NCBI RefSeq assembly: GCF_023806085.1
Contig: NZ_JAMSLX010000004.1
Location: 62,001 to 126,000 of the forward strand
Source: Hephaestia sp. MAHUQ-44
GTDB lineage: Bacteria; Pseudomonadota; Alphaproteobacteria; Sphingomonadales; Sphingomonadaceae
DNA: 64,000 nucleotides
Direction of reading: 5' to 3'
The notes under the pieces are model-generated. The model did no database searches. It had not been told where the DNA came from and worked only from the letters and a program-made list of their open reading frames with translations. Positions 17,086 to 27,496 of the stretch are shown in pieces. Position numbers and translations under genes: made by a program. How positions within the stretch are numbered: position 1 is the first letter of the stretch; the number at the start of each line of letters is the position of its first letter.

Positions 17086-18153
17086 TCAAAGGTCCGAAGT
17101 GCTGGCGCCGGGCGCGGGAGGCGTCGCCGGCTGGGTCGGGATGGCGGGGGTGGCGGTCGCGTCGACCGCGGCGCCGGGTTCGATCGGCGGCGCGGCGGCC
17201 GGGGCCGCCTCGTCACCCGGCATCGTCCCGCCTTTGGCGCGCACCCAGGCGGCGAATTCCGCCGGCGGCACCGCTTCGATCGCGATCGGCATGAACGCAT
17301 GGCGCGTGCCGCACAGCTCCGAGCACTGGCCGAAATAGACGCCTGGCTTCTCGATCGTGAAGCTGGTTTCGTTGAGACGGCCGGGGACGGCGTCGAGCTT
17401 GATCCAGAACGCCGGGACGGCCCAGCTATGGATCACGTCGCTTGCCGTGGTGATGAGCCGGATCGGCACGCCGACGGGAAGCACGACGCGATTGTCGGTC
17501 GCGAGCAGGCGCGGGCCGTCGACGTCGGTGCGATAGCGTTCGCCCGGCTGAACCTGATCCTTTTCCTTGAGCATGTTCGCGGTGATCTGGAGATCGCCGT
17601 TATCGGGATATTCGTAGCTCCAATACCATTGGTTGCCGATCGCCTTGAGCGTCACGGCGTTGTCGGGCGCGGGCTTGTATTGCGCCTGGAGCAGCCCGAT
17701 CGACGGAATCGCGATCAGCACCAGGATGATCACCGGCACCAGCGTCCAGATGATCTCGATTACGGTGTGGTGCGAGGTGCGCGAGGGCGTCGGGTTGCGG
17801 CCACGGCGATAGGCGAAGATGCACCAGAGAATCAGCACCAGCACGAGCACCGAAATGCCGGTGATCGCGGGCATCAGGATCGCATCGTGCATCCAGTGCG
17901 CGCGGTGGCCGTTGGGCGTGACCTGTGCCTGAAGCCCCATCCGGCCGTCGCTCGGCTGGCCGATATGCTCGACCGGCGCCATCAGCGGCGCGCCGTCCTG
18001 TGCCACCAGCGGATTCGCCGGCGCGGCCTGATCGGACGCGGTGGCGGCAGTGCTGACGGCAGGCGCCGCAGGTTCCTGCGCTACCGCGGTCCCCATGCCG
18101 GCGAGCGCCAGGCCCGCCGCCAGGACGATCGATTTCAACCCTGTCATGCGCAT
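17086..18153 (-). CDS. ctaC: Cytochrome c oxidase subunit II
   Basis: 355 residues. A signal peptide (cleaved near AVAQ) and a linker are followed by two membrane spans ([19 protein letters not shown] and [19 protein letters not shown]). The periplasmic cupredoxin domain follows: [12 protein letters not shown], then the CuA site [14 protein letters not shown]. The C terminus adds about 50 Ala/Pro-rich residues with no domain. An AAGGG box precedes the start. First gene of the oxidase operon, with 192 bp between it and divergent pyrE holding both promoters. Confidence 0.97.
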   Translation of the reverse strand: MRMTGLKSIVLAAGLALAGMGTAVAQEPAAPAVSTAATASDQAAPANPLVAQDGAPLMAPVEHIGQPSDGRMGLQAQVTPNGHRAHWMHDAILMPAITGISVLVLVLILWCIFAYRRGRNPTPSRTSHHTVIEIIWTLVPVIILVLIAIPSIGLLQAQYKPAPDNAVTLKAIGNQWYWSYEYPDNGDLQITANMLKEKDQVQPGERYRTDVDGPRLLATDNRVVLPVGVPIRLITTASDVIHSWAVPAFWIKLDAVPGRLNETSFTIEKPGVYFGQCSELCGTRHAFMPIAIEAVPPAEFAAWVRAKGGTMPGDEAAPAAAPPIEPGAAVDATATPAIPTQPATPPAPGASTSDL

Positions 18154-18345
18154 CGTTGCTTTTCACCCTTTTTGCGGAGCGCCATACCCCAGGCACGAGG
18201 ATAGGGATACGCCCATTTGTGAGCGCCTATACGCCGCAGTGTCGGGGGTCTCAAGCCAAGCTGCGTGATTTTTGGTCCATCCGTTGCACGGCGGCGCGGC
18301 GGTTCGTATTGAGCGCGGGCCAATTGCAGCAAGGACAGGTGCCCG

Positions 18346-18930
18346 ATGACCCAAGACGACGTGCTCGACGAGTTCCGTGGTGCGGACGCGCTGCTCGAGG
18401 GGCATTTCATCCTGTCGTCGGGGCTGCACTCGCCGATTTTCCTCCAGAAAATGCGTGTCTTTCAGGATCCTGTGCGCACCGAGCGGCTCGCCAAGGCGCT
18501 GGCGGCGGCGATCATCCAGAGGTTCGGGCAGGTCGATCTGGTCGTCTCGCCCGCGGTCGGCGGCATCATTCCCGGCTATGAGACGGCGCGCGCGCTTGGA
18601 TGCCATGCGGTGTTCGTCGAGCGTGAAGAGGGCGAGTTCCGCCTGCGCCGCGGTTTCGAGATCGCCGCCGGCGCGCGCGTCGTGATGGTCGAGGATATCG
18701 TCACCACCGGCTTGTCGTCGCGCGAATGCCTCACCGCGATCCGCACCCATCCGGGCGAATTGCTCGGCGCGGCGTGCATCATCGATCGCTCGAACGGCCG
18801 CGCCGATGTCGGGGCGCCGCTGGTTTCGCTGTGCCGGCTCGATATCCCGGCCTATCCCGCCGATGCGCTGCCGCCCGACCTCGCCGCGCTGCCCGCGACC
18901 AAGCCGGGCAGCAGAGGATTGAAGAAGTGA
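18346..18930 (+). CDS. pyrE: Orotate phosphoribosyltransferase
   Basis: Joins orotate to PRPP, giving OMP in pyrimidine synthesis. 194 residues. The PRPP motif [14 protein letters not shown] is at about residues 109-122. [13 protein letters not shown] near the N terminus and [13 protein letters not shown] match the family. An AAGGA ribosome binding site lies 10 bp upstream. First gene of a tightly packed run; its stop overlaps the pdxJ GTG start. Confidence 0.96.
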   Translation: MTQDDVLDEFRGADALLEGHFILSSGLHSPIFLQKMRVFQDPVRTERLAKALAAAIIQRFGQVDLVVSPAVGGIIPGYETARALGCHAVFVEREEGEFRLRRGFEIAAGARVVMVEDIVTTGLSSRECLTAIRTHPGELLGAACIIDRSNGRADVGAPLVSLCRLDIPAYPADALPPDLAALPATKPGSRGLKK

Positions 18931-19655
18931 GCGATGTGCTGCGCCTCGGGGTCAATATCGATCACGTTGCGACGGTGCGCAATGCGCGCGGCTCGGGCTA
19001 TCCCGATCCGGTACGCGCGGCGCTGGTTGCCGCCGAGGCCGGCGCCGACGGGATCACCGCGCATCTGCGCGAGGACCGCCGCCACATCACCGATGCCGAT
19101 ATCGCGCGGCTGTCGTCCGAACTGGCGGTCCCGCTCAACCTCGAAATGGCGGCGACCGACGAGATGCTGGGGATCGCGCTGCGCCACCGCCCGCATGCCG
19201 CGTGCATCGTGCCCGAAAAGCGCGAGGAACTGACCACCGAAGGCGGGCTCGACGCCGCAGGGCTGTTCGACCGGCTCCAGCCGATGGTTGCCGCGCTGGC
19301 AGGGGCGGGGGTGCGCGTGTCTTTGTTCATCGAACCCGATTCGCGCCAGATCGACGCGGCGCTGCGGCTCGGCGCGCCGGTGATCGAATTGCACACCGGG
19401 CGCTATGCCGAACTCGACGGGGAAGCGCGTGCCGACGAACTGCGCCGCCTGGCCGATGCCGCCGCGCTCGCCGTCAAGAACGGGATCGAGGTTCATGCCG
19501 GGCACGGCCTGACCTATGACAATGTCGCGCCGATCGCCGCGATCCGCCAAGTGCGCGAACTCAACATCGGCCATTTCCTGATCGGCGAGGCGATCTTCGT
19601 CGGGCTCGACGCCAGCGTCCGCCGGATGCGCGCGGCGATGGACGACGCGCGGTGA
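18927..19655 (+). CDS. pdxJ: Pyridoxine 5'-phosphate synthase
   Basis: Condenses 3-amino-2-oxopropyl phosphate with deoxyxylulose 5-phosphate to make pyridoxine phosphate. 242 residues from the GTG overlapping the pyrE stop. Family motifs: [54 protein letters not shown] and [10 protein letters not shown]. Its stop overlaps the acpS GTG start. A pdxJ-acpS pair is common across proteobacteria. Confidence 0.97.
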   Translation: MSDVLRLGVNIDHVATVRNARGSGYPDPVRAALVAAEAGADGITAHLREDRRHITDADIARLSSELAVPLNLEMAATDEMLGIALRHRPHAACIVPEKREELTTEGGLDAAGLFDRLQPMVAALAGAGVRVSLFIEPDSRQIDAALRLGAPVIELHTGRYAELDGEARADELRRLADAAALAVKNGIEVHAGHGLTYDNVAPIAAIRQVRELNIGHFLIGEAIFVGLDASVRRMRAAMDDAR

Positions 19656-20053
19656 TCATCGGGCTGGGTTCGGACCTGTGCAATATCGAGCGCATCCAGG
19701 CGTCGCTCGATCGTTTCGGTGCGCGGTTCGAGGCGCGCTGCTTCACCGAGGTCGAGCGCGCCAAGGCGGCGCGGCGCCCGTTCACGCGCGCGGGCACCTA
19801 TGCCAAGCGCTTCGCCGCCAAGGAGGCGTTTTCCAAGGCGGTCGGCACCGGGTTCAAGCAGGGCGTGTTCCTCAAGGATATCGGCGTGGTCAACGCGCCA
19901 TCGGGGGCGCCGACCCTTGCACTGACCGGTGGAGCCAAGGCGCGACTTGACGCGTTGACCCCCGAAGGCCACGTCGCGCATATCCATGTGACGCTGACCG
20001 ACGACCACCCCTGGGCGCAGGCTTTCGTGATCATCGAGGCGATTGCGCGGTAG
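19652..20053 (+). CDS. acpS: Holo-[acyl-carrier-protein] synthase
   Basis: Transfers 4'-phosphopantetheine from CoA to ACP. 133 residues. The Mg2+-binding motif [12 protein letters not shown] is at the N terminus, and the second motif [16 protein letters not shown] follows. GTG start overlapping pdxJ by 4 nt; lepB begins 21 bp later. Confidence 0.96.
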   Translation: MIIGLGSDLCNIERIQASLDRFGARFEARCFTEVERAKAARRPFTRAGTYAKRFAAKEAFSKAVGTGFKQGVFLKDIGVVNAPSGAPTLALTGGAKARLDALTPEGHVAHIHVTLTDDHPWAQAFVIIEAIAR

Positions 20054-20074
20054 GACGCGCACGGGGACGAGTAG

Positions 20075-20995
20075 ATGGCCGAGGAGTTGGCGTTGGAGAG
20101 TGACGAAGCGCGGGTCGGGGCCGCGATCGAGGAATCGACCACCAACCGGCGCGCGCGCCGCCGCGCGGCATGGTGGGCCGAGATCAAGGGGATTTTCTGG
20201 CTGGTCCTCGCTGTGCTCGGTTTTCACAGCTTCATTGCCAAGCCGTTCTACATCCCGTCCGAATCGATGCTGCCCGGTCTGCTGGTCGGCGATCGGCTGG
20301 TGGTGAGCAAATATCCCTACGGCTATTCGTTCGTCTCGCCGACGTTTCACATGATGCCGTTCATGAAGGGCCGGCTGTTCGGCAGCCTGCCTGCGCGTGG
20401 CGACGTGGTGATCGTGACCCCGCCGGGGACGCGCACCGATTATATCAAGCGCATCATCGGGCTGCCCGGCGATCGGCTCGAAGTGCGCGGCGGGCAGGTG
20501 ATCCTGAACGGCGTGCCGGTGAAGCGCGGGCCGCTCCATTATGTCGACATTCCCGATTATGGCGGGGTGCGGATGCACGACGGCAGCTTCACCTGCGATC
20601 CGGTGCAATATCCCGGCGCGCGGCGTATTGCGCCCGACGGCAGCATATCGTGCCGCCTGCCGCTGGTCACCGAAACGCTCCCCGACGGCCGCAGCTATGA
20701 AACGGTCGATCTCGATCCCGGCTATAGCGAGGGCGATAATTATGGACCGATCACCGTGCCCGCGAACAACGTCTTCCTGATGGGCGACAATCGCGATCGC
20801 AGCGCCGACAGCCGCTTCTCGCTCGCCGAACTGGGGCTCGGCGGCCCCGTGCCGTGGGAATATGTGGGTGGCCGCGCCGAATTCATCACCTTTTCGCTCG
20901 ATGGCAGCGCGACCTTGAACCCGCTCACCTGGTGGGGCGCGTTCCGCGGCGGGCGATCGGGCGATTCGCTCCATCCCGCCAGGGCGGCGCGATGA
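20075..20995 (+). CDS. lepB: Signal peptidase I
   Basis: Membrane serine protease that removes Sec and Tat signal peptides. 306 residues. One N-terminal span (IFWLVLAVLGFHSFI) precedes the catalytic Ser64 in PSESMLPGLL. The general base Lys125 is in DYIKRIIGLPGD, and box E is FLMGDNRDRSADSR. The extra region between the lysine and box E is typical of alphaproteobacterial enzymes. The stop overlaps the next gene's ATG. Confidence 0.97.
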   Translation: MAEELALESDEARVGAAIEESTTNRRARRRAAWWAEIKGIFWLVLAVLGFHSFIAKPFYIPSESMLPGLLVGDRLVVSKYPYGYSFVSPTFHMMPFMKGRLFGSLPARGDVVIVTPPGTRTDYIKRIIGLPGDRLEVRGGQVILNGVPVKRGPLHYVDIPDYGGVRMHDGSFTCDPVQYPGARRIAPDGSISCRLPLVTETLPDGRSYETVDLDPGYSEGDNYGPITVPANNVFLMGDNRDRSADSRFSLAELGLGGPVPWEYVGGRAEFITFSLDGSATLNPLTWWGAFRGGRSGDSLHPARAAR

Positions 20996-22107
20996 GCGGC
21001 GGGTCGGTGGACGCCGGGGGCGAGCCCAGGACCGACGCAGCCAGCCCGCACGAATGGCGCGACCCAGAAACACGCCGTGAACTCAAAAAGGCCGGGGTGT
21101 GGCTCGGGCTGATCTGCGCCATCGCGCTGGTCGTGCTGCTGATCCAGCCACTGCTGATCATCTTCGGCGGGCTGGTGTTCGCCTCGATGCTCGACGGTGG
21201 CGTCCGGCTGCTCGGCAAGGTGCTGCCGATCCCGCGCGGCTGGCGGTTGCTGATCGTGGTGCTCGGCGTGCTCGCGTTCCTGGTCGGCGTGTTTTACCTG
21301 ACCGGCGTCCAGATCGCCGCCCAGATCGAACAATTGCGCACCACGCTCGACGTGCAGGCCACCCGCGTTTCGGCCTGGGCGACGCAGATGGGGATCGTGC
21401 CCGGCCAATCCGATCTCAAAGGGCTGGCGCAGCAGGCGCTGGGCTCGGTGGGGCGGCTCACGACATGGGTGGGTTCGGCGTTGGGCGCGTTCACCAGCCT
21501 GTTCATGGTCATGGTGATCGGCCTGTTCGTGGCGATGGAACCGCGCATCTACGATCGCGGACTGCAATGGATGGTGCCGACCGCGCAGCGCGAGCAATTC
21601 GCGATCACGATCGATCGGATGGCCTTCACGATGCGCCGGCTGCTTGCCGGGCGGCTGCTCGGGATGGCGTTCGAGGGGTTCCTCACCTGGTTCATCCTGA
21701 TGGTACTGGGCGTGCCGATGGCGCTGGTGCTGGGGTTGATCGCGGCGATCCTTGCGTTCATCCCCAATGTCGGCGCGTTCATCACCGGCGTGCTAATGAC
21801 CGCGGTGGGTTTTTCAGCGGGGGTCGATACCGGGCTCTACGCGCTCGCGACCTATTTCGTGGTGCAGACGTTCGACGGCTATGTCGTGATCCCGATGGTC
21901 GCCAAGCGTACCGTCGATCTGCCGCCCGCGCTGACGCTGTCGGCGCAGATCCTTGCGAGCACGCTGTTCGGTGTCGTCGGCCTCGCGCTGGCCGATCCGA
22001 TGACCGCGATGATCAAGGTCGCGCTCGAACGCAGCGCCGAACGCGAGGCGGAGGGCAAGGCCAAAGGCAAGGCTGGCGGCGGGGCTGGAGGCAAGACCAA
22101 GGCATGA
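20992..22107 (+). CDS. AI-2E family (PerM-like) transporter
   Basis: 371-residue membrane protein of the AI-2E/PerM family. Paired spans at the N terminus (GLICAIALVVLLIQPLLIIF, LLIVVLGVLAFLVGVFYL), a soluble amphipathic region, then five spans including the signature LGLIAAILAFIPNVGAF and FDGYVVIPMVAKRTVDLPP. A Lys/Gly-rich tail (EGKAKGKAGGGAGGKTKA) closes it. The substrate is unknown; family members range from autoinducer-2 exporters to Na+/H+ antiporters. Overlaps lepB and maiA by 4 nt each. Confidence 0.9.
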   Translation: MSGGSVDAGGEPRTDAASPHEWRDPETRRELKKAGVWLGLICAIALVVLLIQPLLIIFGGLVFASMLDGGVRLLGKVLPIPRGWRLLIVVLGVLAFLVGVFYLTGVQIAAQIEQLRTTLDVQATRVSAWATQMGIVPGQSDLKGLAQQALGSVGRLTTWVGSALGAFTSLFMVMVIGLFVAMEPRIYDRGLQWMVPTAQREQFAITIDRMAFTMRRLLAGRLLGMAFEGFLTWFILMVLGVPMALVLGLIAAILAFIPNVGAFITGVLMTAVGFSAGVDTGLYALATYFVVQTFDGYVVIPMVAKRTVDLPPALTLSAQILASTLFGVVGLALADPMTAMIKVALERSAEREAEGKAKGKAGGGAGGKTKA

Positions 22108-22733
22108 AGCTGGTGCTCCACGATTACTGGCGTTCGTCGGCGAGCTATCGGGTGCGGATCGCGCTTGAGCTCAAGCAGGTCGATTTCGACCTGCATCCCG
22201 TCAGCCTGCTCGATGACGCCCACCACAGTGCCGACAATCTGGCGCGCAATCCGCAAGGCTTCGTGCCGACGCTCGAGGTCGACGGCATGCCGCTGGTCCA
22301 GAGTCTCGCGATCATCGGCTGGCTCGATGATGCTTTCCCCGATCCGCCGCTGGTGCCGCGCGATCCGGTGCAGCGCGCGCATACGATGGCGCGCGCGCTG
22401 GTGATTGCGTGCGATATCCACCCGGTCAACAATCTGCGCATCATGAAGCGGCTCAAAAGTCAGTTCGGCGCGGATCAGGCCGCGCGCGACGATTGGTATC
22501 GGCACTGGATGGCGGAAGGCTTCGTCGCGCTCGAACGGATGGCGGGCGAGGGGCCATTCCTGGGGGGCGCCGCCCCCGACATCGCCGACATCTGCCTGGT
22601 GCCGCAGATGTACAATGCGCGGCGGCTCGATCTGCCGCTCGATGGCTATCCGAAGCTGGTGCGCGCCGATGAAGTCGCACAGGCAGTGCCCGCTTTTGCG
22701 GCCGCGCATCCCGGCCGCGCACGCCCCGCCTGA
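22104..22733 (+). CDS. maiA: Maleylacetoacetate isomerase (zeta-class GST)
   Basis: 209 residues. The zeta-class GST signature SSASYRVRIALELK lies at the N terminus, and NPQGFVPTLEVDG follows in the thioredoxin-like half. A helical C-terminal half includes ADIADICLVPQMYNARR. Acts in tyrosine degradation, converting maleylacetoacetate to fumarylacetoacetate with glutathione. No hmgA or fahA neighbour is present, so its place at the end of the pyrE-lepB run may be only positional. A longer frame through the AI-2E gene was rejected. Confidence 0.92.
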   Translation: MKLVLHDYWRSSASYRVRIALELKQVDFDLHPVSLLDDAHHSADNLARNPQGFVPTLEVDGMPLVQSLAIIGWLDDAFPDPPLVPRDPVQRAHTMARALVIACDIHPVNNLRIMKRLKSQFGADQAARDDWYRHWMAEGFVALERMAGEGPFLGGAAPDIADICLVPQMYNARRLDLPLDGYPKLVRADEVAQAVPAFAAAHPGRARPA

Positions 22734-22886
22734 GGGTCTTTTCGGCGCCGCTGCCGAACTATGACCTTCTTTTCGCCCCTTTCGCGCTTATCCTTGGGAG
22801 CCGCTTTGCATGACGGCCGCGCTGACGCGTGCCGCGCAGATCTGCGCCGATCGCCGGTTTTGGCGCGCGCCTACAAGGATATTGGC

Positions 22887-23405
22887 ATGAACCGTATCAT
22901 CTTCCCCCTGCTCGCCGCGGCGCTCGCGTTGCCGGCGGCCGCGTCTGCCGCAGCCCCGGTTGGCGAGGATGCTGCCGCCTGCGCCGCGGGCAAGGGGCCC
23001 GCGGTGCTGGTCAAGGTATCGGGGCTGCGCGATCGCACCGGGCGGATGAAGCTCGAACTCTATCCCGCGAACGAGGACGATTGGCTCGAACATCGCACGG
23101 TGCTTCAGGCGGCGGGCAAGACCTTCCGCCGGGTCTGGGCCGACGTGCCGGCGAACGGCGCGGTCGCGATGTGCATCAAGGTGCCCAAACCGGGCCGCTA
23201 CGGGCTGGTGTTCACCCACGATCGCGATGGCAAGAACAAGTTCAATTTTCGGCAGGATGGTGCCGGGGTGCCGAGCAACCGCAAGCTCGGGCGCGCCAAG
23301 CCCAAGCTTGCCGACGGCGTGATCGACGTCGGCGCGGGGGTGAAGACGATCAACATCACCGTCCAGTATCTGCACGGTATTCTTAGCGGCTTCCGGCCGG
23401 ATTAG
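22887..23405 (+). CDS. Secreted DUF2141 domain protein
   Basis: 172 residues from MNRIIFPLLAAALALPAAASA, a signal peptide preceded by an AAGGA box. The rest is a beta-rich DUF2141 domain (VLVKVSGLRDRTGRMKLELY, RVWADVPANGAVAMCIKVP, YGLVFTHDRDGKNKFNF). Function unknown; the family is typically periplasmic or outer-membrane associated. It stands alone: a 153-bp gap precedes it and the convergent M49 peptidase ends 9 bp beyond its stop. Confidence 0.85.
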   Translation: MNRIIFPLLAAALALPAAASAAAPVGEDAAACAAGKGPAVLVKVSGLRDRTGRMKLELYPANEDDWLEHRTVLQAAGKTFRRVWADVPANGAVAMCIKVPKPGRYGLVFTHDRDGKNKFNFRQDGAGVPSNRKLGRAKPKLADGVIDVGAGVKTINITVQYLHGILSGFRPD

Positions 23406-23414
23406 AGCAACGCC

Positions 23415-25091
23415 TCAGACGCGGTCGGGGTAGATCGGCTGGATGTCGACCGGGATCGCCGTCATCGACGCGATCACGGCCTTGGCATTGTCGTCGAGCA
23501 CGGCGTGCCGGGCCATGAACGCCTTGACGCCCGCATAATCGCCATTGCCCTGGAGCAGGACGATATCGTGGACGAGATCGCGTATCCCCGCCTCCATCTT
23601 CGCGGCGTCGATACGATAGCGCTTGGCGCCGGCATCCCAGGCGAACGCGCCCTTCGCTTTCAGATAGCCATATTGCATCGCCGCGCCGTGGCCGTGCGCC
23701 TCGGTGACGCCGAAGCGCATCGCGCGGAACATCCCGGCGAAATAGGTCGCGAACAATTGGTCCTTTTCGGCCGCCGGTAGCTCGCCCTTCTGCATCATGA
23801 AGAGGATGTTGTAGGCGCCCATCACATCGGCCTTGCCCTCCTCGATCGCCGAGGCCTGCTCCTTGAGCGCGTCGTTGACCGTGGTTTGCTGGCCGCCCAA
23901 CGTGATCGTTCCCGGCCCGAGGCTGTGCGACAATTCGTGGAACAGCGTTTCGAGCTGCATGTATTTCTTCGCGACCAGCGCGGCCTGATCGCCGACCAGC
24001 ACCAGCGGCGCCATCGGCGCGAGCACGCGATCGTATTTCGCGCCGAGCACGTTGGCGAGGATCACCTTCTTGGCGCCCTTGGCCTCGCGCACGCGTTCGT
24101 CATTGGGCAGGTTGAACGCGATCGTCTGGCCGCCGGGGACGTTGTCGCCGCCGCCACGCACCTGCTCGGCCACCGCGATCGGCGATTCGAACCCGCGCTT
24201 GAAATTCTTGTATGTCTCGGGGACCGGGAGATTGGCCTCCATGTCGCGCAGATACGCCTTGTAATGCGCGAGGGCGGCCGATTCTTCCGGGTCTTTGAGC
24301 GTGACGAAGCTCTCGAACGCCGCCTTCTGCCCGAACAGGCGATCGGTATAGACCTCGTACGGCCCGATCGCGATTTCGATCGGCGTATCCTTCAGGTCCA
24401 TCCACGCGAGTTCGCTCGCATAATAATCGTCGGTGCGAAACGCCCTGGCGCGCAGCGAGAGGAAGGTCTTGAGGCTGGGGTTGGTCGTGATCGCCGCGGC
24501 CTTGTCGAGCAATGCCGCCGCGGGCTCGAGCCATTCCTTATATTCGACCGAATAAGGCACTGCCTTGAGCCCGCCCTCGGGCGTGCGGCGGATAACGGTG
24601 TAGAGGCTCGCGAACGCGGCCTTGTCCTGCGGGTGCTGCGCCAGCCACTGGTCGTACTCGGCGCGCGTCATATCGGTGGGATAGAAGCCCGCACCTTCGG
24701 GCCAGGCCTGATCGCCCCAGAACGGCTTGTTCTCGTCGAAGCCGTCCCACGGGCCGAAATAGAGATCGAACATATCGAGCAGCAGATCGCGATCGCCCCC
24801 CTTGCTCGCGGCGATGGCAGCACGCGTCGCAGGGTTATCGACCGCAACCTGACGCAGATAGATCGGGTTCATCAGGTCCGAGGCCTGGATCAGCAGATTG
24901 ACCACCTGCCGTTCCTCGTCGGTGAGGAAATCGGTGCGCGGCGCCATCTCGATCCGCGCAACCTTGGCGCGCTCGGCGACGAGATAGGCGTGCGGCGCGG
25001 CAGCCTCGGTGGTGGCATTATTGTCGGTCGATGGGGTCGGCCCCGAACAGGCGGTAGTCGCGAGCAGGGCGAGGAACAGAGCACGGCGCAT
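23415..25091 (-). CDS. M49 (dipeptidyl-peptidase III family) metallopeptidase lipoprotein
   Basis: 558 residues. A lipoprotein signal (MRRALFLALLATTAC) predicts outer-membrane or periplasmic anchoring. The zinc site is LFHELSHSLGPG, a five-residue HExxH rather than the HExxGH of classical DPP III. The second motif is EEGKADVMG (about residue 412). A pentapeptide HEISH variant is known in Caldithrix DPP III. Likely cleaves dipeptides from peptide N termini; with its lipobox it would act outside the cytoplasm, unlike cytosolic relatives. The structured repeat copy 2 sits 36 bp upstream of the start. Confidence 0.88.
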   Translation of the reverse strand: MRRALFLALLATTACSGPTPSTDNNATTEAAAPHAYLVAERAKVARIEMAPRTDFLTDEERQVVNLLIQASDLMNPIYLRQVAVDNPATRAAIAASKGGDRDLLLDMFDLYFGPWDGFDENKPFWGDQAWPEGAGFYPTDMTRAEYDQWLAQHPQDKAAFASLYTVIRRTPEGGLKAVPYSVEYKEWLEPAAALLDKAAAITTNPSLKTFLSLRARAFRTDDYYASELAWMDLKDTPIEIAIGPYEVYTDRLFGQKAAFESFVTLKDPEESAALAHYKAYLRDMEANLPVPETYKNFKRGFESPIAVAEQVRGGGDNVPGGQTIAFNLPNDERVREAKGAKKVILANVLGAKYDRVLAPMAPLVLVGDQAALVAKKYMQLETLFHELSHSLGPGTITLGGQQTTVNDALKEQASAIEEGKADVMGAYNILFMMQKGELPAAEKDQLFATYFAGMFRAMRFGVTEAHGHGAAMQYGYLKAKGAFAWDAGAKRYRIDAAKMEAGIRDLVHDIVLLQGNGDYAGVKAFMARHAVLDDNAKAVIASMTAIPVDIQPIYPDRV

Positions 25092-25127
25092 GGCATCTAC
25101 CTCATGGTTTGATCCACTTGCGTGGAG

Positions 25128-25210
25128 GCGGCACCGGCCCGCTCCCCCGCCCCGCCACCCATGCCATGATGCTGACTGGGTGGCGGGGCGGGGGAGCGGG
25201 CCGGTGCCGC
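25128..25210. repeat. Intergenic structured repeat element, copy 2
   Basis: Perfect 33-bp inverted repeat: left arm 25128-25160, 17-nt loop 25161-25177, right arm 25178-25210. The outer 21 bp of each arm match copy 1 at 1294-1417 exactly; the inner part differs by paired changes that keep the stem. Small hairpins flank it on both sides (about 25114-25125 and 25214-25236). It lies in the 186-bp gap between glcB and the M49 peptidase gene, so it would be transcribed as part of the peptidase leader or the glcB trailer. Confidence 0.85.
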
Positions 25211-25277
25211 AATCGGAGGCAGCGTCGCTGCCTCCGACTCCGCAATGCCGCCGGTCTACTGCCCTCGCCCTGCCGTG

Positions 25278-27386
25278 TCACGCGGCCGGGGCGGTGGCCT
25301 TGCGCTGCTGGCGGAAGCGGTGGAGCAGCGGTTCGGTATAACCATTGGGCTGGTCGAGCCCCTCGAACACCAATGCCCGCGCCGCCTGGAAGGCGATGCT
25401 GTCGGGATTGCCCGCCATCGGCTCGTAGAGCGGATCGCCCGCGTTCTGCGCGTCGACCTTGGCCGCCATGCGGGTGAAGGCGGCATCGACATCCGCTGCC
25501 GTCGCGACGCCGTGGCGCAGCCAGTTGGCGATATGCTGCGAGGAAATACGCAGCGTTGCGCGATCCTCCATCAGGCCGATGTCGTGGATGTCGGGCACCT
25601 TCGAGCAGCCGACGCCCTGATCGATCCAGCGCACGACATAGCCGAGGATGCCTTGCGCATTGTTGTCGAGTTCCTCGCGCACCTCGTCTGCCTGCCAGTT
25701 GCGCCCAAGCGCGAGCGGCACGCTCAGCAGCGCGTCGAGCGACGCCACCGGTTCGGCGGCGCGGGCGATCTGGCGCGCGGCGACGTCGACGCTGTGGTAA
25801 TGCGTCGCGTGCAGCGTCGCCGCGGTGGGCGAGGGCACCCAGGCGGTGGTCGCGCCGCTTTGCGGGTGGCCGATCTTCTGGTCGAGCATGTCCGCCATCC
25901 GATCGGGCGCGGCCCACATGCCCTTGCCGATCTGCGCCTTGCCCGAAAGGCCGCAGGCGAGCCCGATCTGGACGTTGCGATCCTCATAGGCCGCAATCCA
26001 GGCGGCGGCCTTCATCTCGCCCTTGCGGACCATCGGCCCGGCCTGCATCGAGGTGTGGAGTTCGTCGCCGGTGCGATCGAGAAAGCCGGTGTTGATGAAC
26101 ACGATCCGGTCCTTCACCGCGTGGATGCACGCCGCAAGATTGGCCGAGGTGCGCCGCTCCTCGTCCATCACGCCGACCTTGATCGTGTGGCGCGCGAGCC
26201 CGAGCAGATCCTCGATCGCGTCGAACAGACGGTTGGTGAACGCGGCTTCGTCGGGGCCGTGCATCTTGGGCTTGACGATATAGACCGAGCCCGCGCGGCT
26301 GTTGGGCAGGCCGCCGGTGCGCTTGAGGTCATGGAGCGCGATCAGGCTGGTGACGATGCCGTCGAGAATGCCTTCGGGCGCCTCGCTGCCATCGGGCAGA
26401 TGGAGCGCCGGGGTCGTCATCAGATGGCCGACGTTGCGCACGAACAGCAGGCTGCGGCCGGGGAGCGTGAAGGCGGTGCCGTCGAGCGCGGTATAGGCCC
26501 GGTCGGCCGCGAGGACGCGCGTCATCGTCCGTCCGCCCTTCTCGAAACTGGCTTCGAGCGTGCCCTTCATCAGCCCCAGCCAATTGGCATAGGCCGCGAC
26601 CTTGTCCTCGGCATCGACCGCGGCGATCGAATCCTCGAGGTCGCAAATCGTCGTGATCGCCGATTCGAGGACCAGATCGGCGATCCCGGCGCGGTCGTCC
26701 TTGCCGATCGGGTGGCTGCGATCGATCACGATTTCGATGTGCAGGCCGTGGCGGCGGAGCAGCAGATTGTCGCCTGCGCGGCCCACCAACTGCGCGGGAT
26801 CGGCGAGCCTGGGCGCGGTGCCGTCCCAATCGGTCCACGAACCGTTCGCGAGCGGCGCCGCCGAATCGAGGAAGTCGCGCGCCCAGGCGATCACCGCCGC
26901 GCCGCGCACCGGATCATAGCCCTTGCCCGCGGGCGCGCCGGGCAGCGCGTCGGTGCCATAGAGCGCGTCGTACAGGCTGCCCCAGCGCGCGTTGGCGGCG
27001 TTGAGCAGGAAGCGCGCGTTGAGGATTGGGACCACGAGTTGCGGCCCCGCGATCCGCGCGACTTCGTCATCGACCTGACCGGGCGCGATCGCGAACGGGG
27101 AGGGTTCATCGACGAGATAACCGATCTCGCGCAGGAACGCCTGATAGGCGGTCTGATCGATCGGGCTGCCGGCGCGCTCGGCGTGCCAGCCGTCGATCTG
27201 CGCCTGAATCCGGTCGCGCGTGGCGAGCAGCGCGCGGTTTTCGGGGGCGAAGCGGGCATAGATCGCCGCGACGCCGCGCCAGAAAGCCTCGGCTTCGATC
27301 CCGGTGCCGGGCAGCGCCTCGGCCTCGATGAACTGCGCCAGCGCGGGCGCCACGTTCAGCCCCGCGCGATTGATCCGGTCGGTCAT
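25278..27386 (-). CDS. glcB: Malate synthase G
   Basis: Condenses glyoxylate and acetyl-CoA to malate (glyoxylate bypass and glycolate use). 702 residues, the usual length of the G isoform. Start [12 protein letters not shown] has an AAGGAG box 7 bp upstream; a 30-codon upstream extension was rejected. Motifs: [52 protein letters not shown] and [15 protein letters not shown]. Divergent from the LysR-type regulator with about 90 bp between, suggesting it is that regulator's target. Confidence 0.97.
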   Translation of the reverse strand: MTDRINRAGLNVAPALAQFIEAEALPGTGIEAEAFWRGVAAIYARFAPENRALLATRDRIQAQIDGWHAERAGSPIDQTAYQAFLREIGYLVDEPSPFAIAPGQVDDEVARIAGPQLVVPILNARFLLNAANARWGSLYDALYGTDALPGAPAGKGYDPVRGAAVIAWARDFLDSAAPLANGSWTDWDGTAPRLADPAQLVGRAGDNLLLRRHGLHIEIVIDRSHPIGKDDRAGIADLVLESAITTICDLEDSIAAVDAEDKVAAYANWLGLMKGTLEASFEKGGRTMTRVLAADRAYTALDGTAFTLPGRSLLFVRNVGHLMTTPALHLPDGSEAPEGILDGIVTSLIALHDLKRTGGLPNSRAGSVYIVKPKMHGPDEAAFTNRLFDAIEDLLGLARHTIKVGVMDEERRTSANLAACIHAVKDRIVFINTGFLDRTGDELHTSMQAGPMVRKGEMKAAAWIAAYEDRNVQIGLACGLSGKAQIGKGMWAAPDRMADMLDQKIGHPQSGATTAWVPSPTAATLHATHYHSVDVAARQIARAAEPVASLDALLSVPLALGRNWQADEVREELDNNAQGILGYVVRWIDQGVGCSKVPDIHDIGLMEDRATLRISSQHIANWLRHGVATAADVDAAFTRMAAKVDAQNAGDPLYEPMAGNPDSIAFQAARALVFEGLDQPNGYTEPLLHRFRQQRKATAPAA

Positions 27387-27496
27387 GTCATGTCTCCTTG
27401 TTGGCCAAGATAGACGCTCGCCGAACCTTTCGGTAGACGATCGAAAGGAGACGCTGTTGTTCATATAAGGAAACAATCATCGATCCCGATGCCGCC

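Noticed and set aside
21099..22733. 544-codon frame fusing part of the AI-2E region with maiA
   Set aside because: The upstream part is in the wrong frame of the AI-2E gene; maiA starts at 22104 with a coupled ATGA.
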